7,060 nt of DNA from Candidatus Avipropionibacterium avicola (GTDB lineage: Bacteria; Actinomycetota; Actinomycetes; Propionibacteriales; Propionibacteriaceae), in contig DVLP01000306.1 in the NCBI GenBank assembly GCA_018715445.1, positions 1 to 7,060 on the forward strand, written 5' to 3'. Of this stretch, positions 1-6,515 are shown piece by piece. The notes beneath the pieces are model-generated. The model searched no databases and was not told where the DNA came from. It saw only the letters and a list, made by a program, of their open reading frames with translations. The position numbers were made by a program, and so were the translations under genes. How positions within the stretch are numbered: the first letter of the stretch is position 1; every line of letters begins with the position of its first letter.

Positions 1-837
1 GACGAGAGCGGCGCGCTGCGGTTCTGGCCGACCAGTGACCAGTACCGGGAGTTGATGGAGTTCATCCAGCGGCTCTACGGCAAGGGCCTGATCCAGCAGG
101 ACATCTTCACCAGCGACACCGGCAAGTTCAACAACCTCGGTGGGCAAGGGATCCTGGGCGCGGTGGGCACGCAGTCCCCCACCGCCTACTTCGGCGCGGA
201 GTACGGCGACCGCTATGTCAGCCTGCCACCGTTGAAGAAGAAGGCTGCCGATCCGATCCCGTCGTGGAACTCGGCATCCTCAGCCCTGCAGTCGATCGGT
301 CAGTTCGTGATCACCGACAAGTCCGAGCACCCGATCGAGACCGCCCGTTGGATGGACTTCCACTACGGTGACGAAGGCGCCCGCCTGTTCTTCATGGGCA
401 TCGAGGGCGAGACCTACCGGCGGACCGACGACGGCGAGTACGAGTTCCTCCCCGAGATCACCGACAACCCCGACGGACTCACCCTCGACGAGGCACTGCG
501 TCCCTATGTCACCTATCTGGGCGGCGGTTACGCCGGGATCGTCACCGAGGACTACTTCAAGGCGTTCAACGAGCAGTCCTTGGAGGGGGTCAAGGCCGTC
601 GCGCCCCACAAGCTCGAGGAGGTGTGGCCCGTGTTCACCTACACCTCCGACGAGGCTGCTGAGCTGTCCGGTCTCAGCACCGACATCACCAAGCTGTTCG
701 GCGAGAGCCAGGCCAGCTTCGTCACCGGGAAGATGACCGGGGACGACTGGTCCACGATGCTCGAGCAGTACGACACCATCGGCCTGTCACGGTTCATGGA
801 GATCCAGCAGGCTGCGTACGACCGCTACCGTAGCTAG
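1..837 (+). CDS. SBP1: extracellular solute-binding lipoprotein, ABC family 1 (C-terminal 278 residues, 5' end outside window)
   Basis: The reading frame is open from base 1 (DESGALRFWPTSDQ...) and ends at TAG 835-837, so the start, signal peptide and N-terminal lobe lie upstream. It aligns along its whole visible length with the C-terminal half of the three downstream paralogues. Shared blocks include [50 protein letters not shown] and a closing IQQAAYDRY. By family knowledge it should be an exported, lipid-anchored receptor that captures an oligosaccharide or similar solute for an ABC importer; the substrate cannot be read from sequence. It resembles SBP3 more than SBP2 in several places: RFWPTS, GQFVITDK, FFMG, YVTY and FTYTS-EAAE. 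SBP2 follows after 23 bp, so the two are probably cotranscribed. A TTG/ATG pair at 52-57 is internal, not the real start. Confidence 0.93.
   Translation, partial: DESGALRFWPTSDQYRELMEFIQRLYGKGLIQQDIFTSDTGKFNNLGGQGILGAVGTQSPTAYFGAEYGDRYVSLPPLKKKAADPIPSWNSASSALQSIGQFVITDKSEHPIETARWMDFHYGDEGARLFFMGIEGETYRRTDDGEYEFLPEITDNPDGLTLDEALRPYVTYLGGGYAGIVTEDYFKAFNEQSLEGVKAVAPHKLEEVWPVFTYTSDEAAELSGLSTDITKLFGESQASFVTGKMTGDDWSTMLEQYDTIGLSRFMEIQQAAYDRYRS
304..344 (+). repeat. 41-bp exact direct repeat, copy in SBP1
   Basis: Identical to 1953-1993 in SBP2. It encodes FVITDKSEHPIETA. Flanking codons differ, and SBP3/SBP4 carry a different version (KAEHPIEAC), so neighbours 1 and 2 match each other here. Confidence 0.8.
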
Positions 838-848
838 GCAACCTTCAC

Positions 849-853
849 AGGAG
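849..853 (+). promoter_or_regulatory. Ribosome binding site of SBP2
   Basis: AGGAG lies seven bases before the ATG at 861. It sits inside the 9-mer ACAGGAGAA (847-855), which is repeated exactly before SBP4 (4236-4244) but not before SBP3, supporting SBP2 and SBP4 as the closer pair. Confidence 0.75.
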
Positions 854-860
854 AAGAAAC

Positions 861-2492
861 ATGCAGCCAGTCCCCCGCCGCACCGTCCTTGCCTCCGCCG
901 CCGCCCTGGGCGTGACCGCCCTTGCCTCGTGTCGCTCCGATCCCCAGGAGGAGACCCAGAAGAAGATCGAGGAGCCCGATCCCAACCTGAACCTGACCGG
1001 CATGCCGATCGTGAAGGAGAAGATCACCCTCGAGATGCTCACGGTCCGTTCCTCGAGCACCGCCGAGGACTGGAACGACGTGCGATCGATGCAGGAGATG
1101 GAGAATCTCTCCAACATCCATGTGGAGTGGGGTCTGATCCCGTCCGAGCAGGGCAAGGAACGTCGCAACCTCGCACTGGCCAGTGGCGACTATCCGGGTG
1201 TGCTGAACCGCACCGGGCTCAGTGCGGTCGACCTCGCCAAGTACGGCGAGCAGGGCACCTTCATGGCCCTGAACCCGTTGATCGAGGAGTACATGCCGAA
1301 CCTGTCGGCGATCCTCGAGCAGAACCCCGACATCCGTTCCGGGGTCACCTTCCCCGACGGCAACATCTACTCCCTGCCCCAGATCTATGACCCCGACTTC
1401 GAGTCGCTCATCATGCAGGAGAAGTTGTGGGTGCGGGCCGACTGGCTCTCCGACTTCGGGATGGAGGCCCCCGAGACGCTGGAGGAGTTCGAGGCCTATC
1501 TCGAGGAGGTGAAGGGTCGCAATCCCGTCTCCGGTTCGACAGCGGCGATCCCGCTCACCGACAACAGCGAGTGCAACCTGATCTACGAGATGCTGTGGGG
1601 CACCTTCGGCGTGGCCAACAAGGGCCGGCGTGCCGGGTCGATCGACACCGACGACAACGGCGCGGTCCGGCACTGGGGTGCCAGCGAGGGCCACCGTGAG
1701 GCGATGGAGTTCCTCAGCCGGCTCTACGACAAGGGCCTGATCCAGGCCGACATCTTCGGCCAGGACAGTGCACGGTTCTCCAGCTTGGGCAAGGACGGGG
1801 TGTACGGCTCAGTCCCCGGCAAGTCCATGGTCGCCAACTTCGGCAAGTCCGTCGGCGAGAACTACGTGGCGCTGCCCCCGCTGAAGAAGACCTCCTCCGA
1901 CGAGGTCCCGAGCTGGCACTCGGTCGCCTCTCCCCTGTCCGCCATCGGTGGTTTCGTGATCACCGACAAGTCCGAGCACCCGATCGAGACCGCGCGGTGG
2001 ATGGACCACTTCTACGGCGACGAGGGCGCCCGACTGTTCTTCCTCGGCGTCGAGGGCGAGAGCTACGAGAAGACCGACGACGGCGGCTACGACTTCACCA
2101 AGGAGATCACCGACAACCCCGACGGCCTCACGATCGACGAGGCGCTCAAGCCGTACGTGATCTATCTGGGCGGCGGATATCCCGGGATCGTCCTGGAGGA
2201 CTACTTCAAGGGCATGGAGAACACCCCGCAGGCCCGCGAGGGATCGGCCGTGGTGGCTCCGTACCGCCTCGAGGAGGTGTGGCCGGCCTTCACCTTCACC
2301 TCCGACGAGGCCGACGAGATGGTCAGCCTGACCACCGACATCGACAAGCTGACCAGCGAGTCACGCGCCAAGTTCATCACCGGAGAACTGAGCGTGGACA
2401 ACTGGTCCGAGCAACTGGCGCAGTACGACCGCATCGGACTGAATCGCTATGTCGAGATCCAGCAGGCCGCCTACGACCGGTACCGCGGCTGA
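861..2492 (+). CDS. SBP2: extracellular solute-binding lipoprotein, ABC family 1 (LplA/YtcQ/AlgQ-like)
   Basis: This 543-residue protein is full length for the large solute-binding proteins of the LplA/YtcQ/AlgQ group. The N terminus has a twin arginine (R6 R7 in PRRTVL), a hydrophobic stretch (about 9-22) and a lipobox LASC with C24 as the lipidated residue, so it is probably Tat-exported and anchored on the outer face of the membrane. Paralogue-conserved blocks are GMPIV (47-51), LASGDYPGVL (106-115), [11 protein letters not shown] (163-173), LWVRADWL (189-196), FVITDKSEHPIE (365-376), [10 protein letters not shown] (385-394) and EIQQAAYDRYRG at the C terminus. Where SBP3 has a calcium loop, SBP2 has NPVSGSTAAIPL (221-232), lacking the ligand pattern. 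The ATG is supported by AGGAG seven bases upstream. Expected role: extracellular capture of a solute, perhaps an oligosaccharide, for an importer not seen here. Substrate unknown. Confidence 0.94.
   Translation: MQPVPRRTVLASAAALGVTALASCRSDPQEETQKKIEEPDPNLNLTGMPIVKEKITLEMLTVRSSSTAEDWNDVRSMQEMENLSNIHVEWGLIPSEQGKERRNLALASGDYPGVLNRTGLSAVDLAKYGEQGTFMALNPLIEEYMPNLSAILEQNPDIRSGVTFPDGNIYSLPQIYDPDFESLIMQEKLWVRADWLSDFGMEAPETLEEFEAYLEEVKGRNPVSGSTAAIPLTDNSECNLIYEMLWGTFGVANKGRRAGSIDTDDNGAVRHWGASEGHREAMEFLSRLYDKGLIQADIFGQDSARFSSLGKDGVYGSVPGKSMVANFGKSVGENYVALPPLKKTSSDEVPSWHSVASPLSAIGGFVITDKSEHPIETARWMDHFYGDEGARLFFLGVEGESYEKTDDGGYDFTKEITDNPDGLTIDEALKPYVIYLGGGYPGIVLEDYFKGMENTPQAREGSAVVAPYRLEEVWPAFTFTSDEADEMVSLTTDIDKLTSESRAKFITGELSVDNWSEQLAQYDRIGLNRYVEIQQAAYDRYRG
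1953..1993 (+). repeat. 41-bp exact direct repeat, copy in SBP2
   Basis: Identical to 304-344 in SBP1, a stretch with no silent differences although surrounding sequence has many. Confidence 0.8.
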
Positions 2493-2497
2493 CCGAC

Positions 2498-2516
2498 GGT
2501 TCGAGTCCCCCGAACC
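2498..2516 (+). other. Small intergenic hairpin between SBP2 and SBP3
   Basis: GGTTCG (2498-2503) can pair with CGAACC (2511-2516) around a seven-base loop. There is no T-run after it, so a strong intrinsic terminator is unlikely. It could be a weak attenuating or mRNA-processing element, or chance. It is the only notable structure in the 58-bp gap. Confidence 0.25.
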
Positions 2517-2536
2517 CGAACTCACGACACCACCAC

Positions 2537-2543
2537 GAAGGAG
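2537..2543 (+). promoter_or_regulatory. Ribosome binding site that fixes the GTG start of SBP3
   Basis: GAAGGAG ends seven bases before the GTG at 2551. The other in-frame GTG at 2545 is only one base from this site, and the longer open frame reaching back to 2449 would overlap SBP2 and put extra residues before the signal peptide. Confidence 0.75.
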
Positions 2544-2550
2544 TGTGGCC

Positions 2551-4197
2551 GTGGAGCCATGCATCAATCGACGCCGACTGCTGCAGGTCGGCACTGCCAC
2601 TGCCCTGGCTGCCACCCTCCCCGGACTCGCCGGCTGTGCCGGTGACCCGGGCGGCACCGCCCAGGACAAGATCGACAGCCCAGACGACAACATCAACCCG
2701 ACCGGCATGCCGATCGTCACCGAGCCGATCACCTTGTCGATGATGACCCGACACAACCCAAGTCTCATCGAGGACTGGAACTCCCTGCCCTCCTGGGCGG
2801 AGATGGAGAAGCTCAGCAACGTCCATGTCGAGTGGGGCATGGTGCCGTGGGAGAGTGCCTCCGAGCGTCGCAACCTGGCCCTGGCCAGCGGTGACTACCC
2901 GGGGATCCTGCATCGCACCGGTGTCGGGACCGTCGACCTGGCCAAGTACGGGGAGCAGGGCACCTTCGTCGCGCTCAATTCTGTCATCGACGAGTACATG
3001 CCCAACCTGAGCGCCATCCTCGACGAGCATCCCGAGTACCGCTCAGGGCTCACCTTCCCCGACGGCAACATCTATTCACTGCCGACCATCTACGATCCGG
3101 CCTTCGAGTCACTCGTCGCGCAGTACAAGCTGTGGGTCCGCCAGGATTGGCTGGACAGCTTCTCAATGTCCCCGCCGGAGACGATCGAGGAGTTCGAGGC
3201 CTATCTGGACCGGGTCGTCCACGACGATCCGAACGGCAACGGCAAGGCCGACGAGATCGGCTATGCCACCAGCAACGCCACCCTGTTCGTGGACATGCTG
3301 CGGGGCACCTTCGGGGTCGGCAACCGCGGCGTCACCGCCGGTCTGATCGACGCCGACGAGTCAGGTGGGGTCCGCTTCTGGCCCACCAGCGAACAGAACC
3401 GCGACCTGCTCGACTACATTCATCGCCTCTACGACCGGGGACTGATCCAGGACGACATCTTCTCCTCCGACAGCGACCGGTTCATCGCGATGGGCCAGTC
3501 CGAACTGTTCGGGGCCGTCGCCCTGCAGTCGCCGACCGGGTTCTTCGGCGCCGATGCCGGCGAGAACTACCTTTCCCTGCCCCCGTTGAAGAAGGATTCC
3601 TCCGACCCGGTGCCGCCCTTCCACACGGTCGGTTCCGGCCTGCACGACATCGGCCAGTTCGTCATCACCGACAAGGCCGAGCACCCGATCGAGGCCTGCC
3701 GCTGGATGGACCACTTCTACGGCGACGAAGGAGCCCGACTCTTCTTCATGGGAGTCGAGGGTGAGAGTTACCGTACGACCAAGGACGGCCGTCACGAGTT
3801 GCTCCCCCACATCACCGACAACCCCGACGGACTCACCGTCGGCGCGGCCCTGCGGGCCTACGTGACCTACGCCGGCGGGTCCTACCCCGGCATCGTCAAG
3901 CAGGAGTACTTCCAGGGCTCGGAGTCCAGCGACCAGGCGGTCGAGGGCACCGAGGCGCTTGCGCCGTACGTGATCGACGAGATCTGGCCGTCGTTCACCT
4001 ACACCAGCGAGGAAGCGGCCGAGATGTCCAGCCTGAGCGTCGACATCGACAAGCTGGCCACCGAATCCCGGGCAAAGTTCATCACCGGGGAACTCTCACT
4101 CGACGACTGGGACACCCATGTCGGCCAGTTCGACCAGGTCGGGCTCGACCGCTACCTCGAGATCCAACAGGCCGCCCTCGACCGCTATCGGGGGTGA
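2551..4197 (+). CDS. SBP3: extracellular solute-binding lipoprotein with EF-hand-like calcium loop
   Basis: This 548-residue paralogue of SBP2 and SBP4 starts at GTG 2551, chosen from the GAAGGAG site seven bases upstream and because it gives a normal signal peptide. That signal has NRRRLLQ (6-12), a hydrophobic core and a lipobox LAGC with C29 as lipidation site, suggesting Tat export and membrane anchoring. Core family blocks are LASGDYPGIL (111-120), [11 protein letters not shown] (168-178), LWVRQDWL (194-201) and [10 protein letters not shown]. Unique among the complete genes here is DPNGNGKADEI (226-236), which matches the calcium-binding loop known in alginate-binding AlgQ1/AlgQ2; likely ligands are D226, N228, N230, K232 (backbone), D234 and E235. 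Calcium binding is inferred from the motif. Substrate is unknown and an alginate ligand is not implied. An extra cysteine (C4) lies before the arginines. Confidence 0.94.
   Translation: MEPCINRRRLLQVGTATALAATLPGLAGCAGDPGGTAQDKIDSPDDNINPTGMPIVTEPITLSMMTRHNPSLIEDWNSLPSWAEMEKLSNVHVEWGMVPWESASERRNLALASGDYPGILHRTGVGTVDLAKYGEQGTFVALNSVIDEYMPNLSAILDEHPEYRSGLTFPDGNIYSLPTIYDPAFESLVAQYKLWVRQDWLDSFSMSPPETIEEFEAYLDRVVHDDPNGNGKADEIGYATSNATLFVDMLRGTFGVGNRGVTAGLIDADESGGVRFWPTSEQNRDLLDYIHRLYDRGLIQDDIFSSDSDRFIAMGQSELFGAVALQSPTGFFGADAGENYLSLPPLKKDSSDPVPPFHTVGSGLHDIGQFVITDKAEHPIEACRWMDHFYGDEGARLFFMGVEGESYRTTKDGRHELLPHITDNPDGLTVGAALRAYVTYAGGSYPGIVKQEYFQGSESSDQAVEGTEALAPYVIDEIWPSFTYTSEEAAEMSSLSVDIDKLATESRAKFITGELSLDDWDTHVGQFDQVGLDRYLEIQQAALDRYRG
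3226..3255 (+). other. EF-hand-like calcium-binding loop coding segment in SBP3
   Basis: Encodes DPNGNGKADE, residues 226-235, with the D-x-N-x-N-G-x-x-D-E ligand spacing of the structural calcium site in AlgQ-type binding proteins. The matching regions of SBP2 (1515-1556) and SBP4 (4903-4947) read NPVSGSTAAIPL and [12 protein letters not shown] and lack it. For SBP1 this region is outside the window. Confidence 0.7.
3665..3711 (+). repeat. 47-bp exact direct repeat, copy in SBP3
   Basis: Identical to 5354-5400 in SBP4. It encodes [15 protein letters not shown] with no silent change, at the same site in the protein as the SBP1/SBP2 repeat. Confidence 0.8.
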
Positions 4198-4237
4198 GAC
4201 CGACTGCCACTCTCCACTCCTCCACCACTGCCCTGAC

Positions 4238-4242
4238 AGGAG
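4238..4242 (+). promoter_or_regulatory. Ribosome binding site of SBP4
   Basis: AGGAG lies six bases before the ATG at 4249, inside the 9-mer ACAGGAGAA that also precedes SBP2. The rest of the 51-bp gap after SBP3 is pyrimidine-rich and shows no promoter or terminator that I can support. Confidence 0.75.
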
Positions 4243-4248
4243 AAATCC

Positions 4249-5883
4249 ATGCAACCGATCACCCGTAGGACCGTCCTCACCTCCGCCGCCGCGATCGCCT
4301 CCACCGCAGCACTGGCCTCGTGCTCGCGAGACAACGGTGGTCAGGCCCAGGACAAGATCGACAACCCGGACGAGAACATCAACTTCGAGGGGATGCCGAT
4401 CGTCAACGAGACCATCACGATCTCGATGATGTCGAAGCGCCCTTCCGGGACCGCCGAGGACTGGAACACCGTGGCCTCGATCAAGAAGATGGAACAGATG
4501 TCCAACATCCACGTCGAGTGGGGCCTGATCCCGGCCGAGGGCATCTCGGAGCGACGCAATCTCGCCCTGGCCAGCGGGGACTACCCCGAGGTGCTGTACC
4601 GGACCGGACTCGGTGCGGTCGACCTCGCCAAGCACGGCGCTGCCGGGGTGCTGATCCCGCTCAACGACCTGATCGCGCAGTACATGCCCAACCTGACGGC
4701 CCGCCTGGACGCCAGCCCGGACATCCGCAAGGGCATGACGTTCCCGGACGGCAACATCTATTCCCTGCCGACCATCTACGACCCCGACTTCGACTCGCTG
4801 TTGATGCAGAATCAGATGTGGGTGCGTCAGGACTGGCTCGACCAGGTCGGGATGGAGGTGCCCACCACCCTCGAGGAGTTCGAGGCCTACCTCGACGAGG
4901 TGAAGGCGGCCAACCCGGCACCCTCCGGTGAGACCGCGATCCCGCTGACCGACGCCGGCAATGCCTCGGGCATCTACGAGATGCTGTGGGGCACCTTCGG
5001 CATCCAGAACCGGGGCCGTTCGGTGGGCAGCATCGACGCCGACCCGAGCGGTGACGGACTGCGCTTCATCCCGGTCAGCGATGGCTACCGGGAGGCCCTG
5101 GAACTGCTGAACCGCCTGTACTCCAAGGGATTGATCCAGGCCGACATCTTCAACAACGACTCCGACACGTTCGTCAACCTCGGCAAACAGGGGCTCATCG
5201 GCGCCTGCGCCACCCAGACCACCCGGGGCTACTTCGGCAAGGAGTACGGCGATCGCTACGTCCCGCTCGCCCCGCTGAAGAAGACCTCGGCCGATCCGGT
5301 CCCCGCGTGGCACTCGGTCGGCTCACCGTTGGCGGCCTTCGGCAACTTCGCCGTCACCGACAAGGCCGAGCACCCGATCGAGGCCTGCCGCTGGATGGAC
5401 TATTTCTACGGCGACGAGGGGGCCCGACTCTTCTTCCTCGGCATCGAGGACGAGAGCTACGAGAAGACCGACGACGGGTGGGACTTCACCGACGTCATCA
5501 CCGACAACCCTGACGGCCTCACCGTCGACGAGGCCCTGATCCCGTACGTGATCTACATGGGTGGCGGTTATGCCGGTGTCGTGCTGGAGGACTACTTCAA
5601 GGGCATGGAGAACAGCGCCCAGGCCCGTGAGGGCACCGCAGCGGTCTCGGAGCATCGCATCGACGAGGTGTGGCCGGCCTTCACCTTCGAGCCGGCCGAG
5701 GCCGACGAGATGTCCAGCCTGACCACCGACATCACCAAGCTGGTCGACGAGTCCCGGGCGAAGTTCATCAACGGCGAGTTGCCGTTGAGCCAGTGGGACA
5801 CCTATGTCGGCCAGTTCGAGCAGGCCGGGCTGCCGCGCTACCTCGAGATCCAGCAGGCGGCGTACGAGCGTTATGTCGGCTGA
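4249..5883 (+). CDS. SBP4: extracellular solute-binding lipoprotein, ABC family 1 (LplA/YtcQ/AlgQ-like)
   Basis: This 544-residue protein is the last of the four tandem paralogues. The N terminus [10 protein letters not shown] closely matches SBP2 (MQPVPRRTVL). It carries a Tat-like TRRTVL, a hydrophobic core and a lipobox LASC with C25 as lipid anchor. Family blocks include [10 protein letters not shown] (107-116), [11 protein letters not shown] (164-174), [26 protein letters not shown] and [10 protein letters not shown] near the end. It shares subtype features with SBP2: [21 protein letters not shown] and WPAFTF. Its start of the second half, EYGDRYV, is instead closest to SBP1, and WDTYVGQF near the end is closest to SBP3, so it is mosaic. 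The calcium loop of SBP3 is absent. The TGA at 5881-5883 lies inside the tail of nrdR on the other strand. Role as for its paralogues; substrate unknown. Confidence 0.94.
   Translation: MQPITRRTVLTSAAAIASTAALASCSRDNGGQAQDKIDNPDENINFEGMPIVNETITISMMSKRPSGTAEDWNTVASIKKMEQMSNIHVEWGLIPAEGISERRNLALASGDYPEVLYRTGLGAVDLAKHGAAGVLIPLNDLIAQYMPNLTARLDASPDIRKGMTFPDGNIYSLPTIYDPDFDSLLMQNQMWVRQDWLDQVGMEVPTTLEEFEAYLDEVKAANPAPSGETAIPLTDAGNASGIYEMLWGTFGIQNRGRSVGSIDADPSGDGLRFIPVSDGYREALELLNRLYSKGLIQADIFNNDSDTFVNLGKQGLIGACATQTTRGYFGKEYGDRYVPLAPLKKTSADPVPAWHSVGSPLAAFGNFAVTDKAEHPIEACRWMDYFYGDEGARLFFLGIEDESYEKTDDGWDFTDVITDNPDGLTVDEALIPYVIYMGGGYAGVVLEDYFKGMENSAQAREGTAAVSEHRIDEVWPAFTFEPAEADEMSSLTTDITKLVDESRAKFINGELPLSQWDTYVGQFEQAGLPRYLEIQQAAYERYVG
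5354..5400 (+). repeat. 47-bp exact direct repeat, copy in SBP4
   Basis: Identical to 3665-3711 in SBP3. The codons on both sides differ between the two genes, which makes the patch stand out. Confidence 0.8.
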
Positions 5884-6341
5884 TCACCTGCCCCGGCGAG
5901 CCGAGTGCGCAGCTGGCTGATCTCGGACTCGAAGTCGTCCAGCGACTCGAACTGGCGATAGACGCTGGCGAAGCGCAGGTAGGCGACCTCGTCCAGGTCG
6001 CGCAGTGGGCCGAGGATCGCCACGCCGACCTCGTCGGCGGGCACCTCGGCCTGGCCCGCGGCCCGCAGGCTCTCCTCGACCTGTTGGGCCAGGCGGGCGA
6101 GTTCGTCGTCGTTCACCGGGCGACCCTTGCACGCCTTGCGCACGCCGGTGATGACCTTGGCGCGATTGAAGGGCTCCACCACGCCGGAGCGCTTCACGAC
6201 CACCAGTTGGGTCTGCTCGATCGTGGTGAAACGGCGCTCGCAGGCGGCGCACTGGCGACGGCGGCGGATGGCCGTGCCGTCCTCGACCACTCGGGAGTCC
6301 AGCACCCGCGAATCGCTGTGGCGACAGTACGGACAGTGCAT
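5871..6341 (-). CDS. nrdR: NrdR, transcriptional repressor of ribonucleotide reductase genes
   Basis: This 156-residue protein is the usual NrdR length and starts [17 protein letters not shown]. The N-terminal zinc ribbon has C3, C6, C31 and C34 (CPYC and CAAC) with the DNA-contacting basic run RRRRQ (26-30). An ATP-cone domain follows, with VVKRSG (48-53), EPF (56-58) and the closing [15 protein letters not shown] (117-131). By family knowledge it senses dATP/ATP and represses ribonucleotide reductase operons through paired NrdR boxes. The ATG at 6339-6341 is supported by AAGGAGG seven bases upstream; the frame stays open further upstream to 6548 but that would run through the promoter. It converges on SBP4 with a 13-bp overlap and diverges from the DUF2752 gene. 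No reductase gene or lexA is visible beside it. Likely self-regulated through the candidate boxes upstream. Confidence 0.97.
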   Translation of the reverse strand: MHCPYCRHSDSRVLDSRVVEDGTAIRRRRQCAACERRFTTIEQTQLVVVKRSGVVEPFNRAKVITGVRKACKGRPVNDDELARLAQQVEESLRAAGQAEVPADEVGVAILGPLRDLDEVAYLRFASVYRQFESLDDFESEISQLRTRLAGAGDQPT

Positions 6342-6348
6342 CGCGTCC

Positions 6349-6355
6349 CCTCCTT
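6349..6355 (-). promoter_or_regulatory. Ribosome binding site of nrdR
   Basis: AAGGAGG on the minus strand, seven bases before the nrdR ATG. It decides this start against the longer upstream frame. Confidence 0.8.
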
Positions 6356-6403
6356 CGACCAGGGCCACGCTCACCGTCTCCCTACCCTCGGGTCGGGGCA
6401 CAA

Positions 6404-6419
6404 CCACAAACTGTGGCGA
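6404..6419 (-). promoter_or_regulatory. Candidate NrdR box, nrdR-proximal
   Basis: Minus strand TCGCCACAGTTTGTGG, containing the perfect 5-bp palindrome CCACA-GTT-TGTGG (6404-6416). It matches the NrdR-box consensus acaCwATATaTwGtgt at about half of the positions, including the outer C and the TwGtg half. It would lie just downstream of the predicted nrdR transcription start. Confidence 0.45.
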
Positions 6420-6428
6420 AACGACAGC

Positions 6429-6455
6429 CTTGTAACTACTAGATGTGGGGTCAAA
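6429..6455 (-). promoter_or_regulatory. Tentative nrdR promoter
   Basis: On the minus strand TTTGAC (6450-6455) and TACAAG (6429-6434) are separated by 15 bases, a short spacing. The distal NrdR-like box occupies the spacer, an arrangement that would allow repression. The 5' untranslated region would be roughly 80 bases. The hexamers are weak matches. Confidence 0.3.
6436..6451 (-). promoter_or_regulatory. Candidate NrdR box, nrdR-distal
   Basis: Minus strand ACCCCACATCTAGTAG, about 10 of 16 positions agreeing with the NrdR-box consensus, including the A-AT-TAGT core. Sixteen bases separate it from the proximal box, so starts are 32 bp apart, about three helical turns, as is typical of paired NrdR sites. 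Confidence 0.5.
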
Positions 6456-6468
6456 GGTAGTCGGGGCA

Positions 6469-6489
6469 CACCAGCCGTGCAAGCTGGTG
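6469..6489 (+). repeat. Inverted repeat upstream of the DUF2752 gene
   Basis: CACCAGC (6469-6475) and GCTGGTG (6483-6489) form a perfect 7-bp inverted repeat with a seven-base spacer, and can extend imperfectly to 6464-6492. It covers the expected -35 area of the DUF2752 promoter, so it could be an operator. No regulator is identified. Confidence 0.35.
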
Positions 6490-6503
6490 CCCACCGCAGG
6501 GGC

Positions 6504-6509
6504 CATACT
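6504..6509 (+). promoter_or_regulatory. -10-like element for a leaderless DUF2752 transcript
   Basis: CATACT ends six bases before the GTG at 6516, placing the transcription start on or next to the start codon. No convincing -35 hexamer is present. The only purine-rich stretch, GGAG at 6510-6513, is too close to the GTG to act as a normal ribosome site. Confidence 0.45.
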
Positions 6510-6515
6510 GGAGTC

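Noticed and set aside
834..1694. Long minus-strand open frame (286 codons) opposite SBP2
   Set aside because: It mirrors a well-supported lipoprotein gene. Its content is biased to G, V, L, D and H, as expected for the antisense of high-GC codons, and similar frames appear opposite the other paralogues.
2499..2515. Possible LexA/SOS box from GTTCG and CGAAC
   Set aside because: The half-sites are in the opposite order to the actinobacterial consensus CGAAC-N4-GTTCG, and the location between binding-protein genes makes no sense for it.
2495..2516. tRNA T-arm-like sequence (GGTTCGAGTCC) between SBP2 and SBP3
   Set aside because: The five-pair T-stem does not form (two mismatches), and no acceptor, D or anticodon arm can be found around it.
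2449..2550. Upstream extension of SBP3 by 34 codons
   Set aside because: It would overlap SBP2 and push the twin arginine and lipobox far from the N terminus. The GAAGGAG site fits GTG 2551.
4096..5313. Long minus-strand open frame (405 codons) opposite SBP3/SBP4
   Set aside because: Antisense shadow spanning two real genes and their gap. Composition is again Asp/Val/Gly/His-rich with repeated antisense of paralogue blocks, and there is no ribosome site or domain.
5670..6515. Plus-strand frame running from SBP4 through nrdR into the DUF2752 gene
   Set aside because: The part before 6516 is out of frame with SBP4 and antisense to nrdR, which has clear zinc and ATP-cone motifs. Only the part from 6516 is real.
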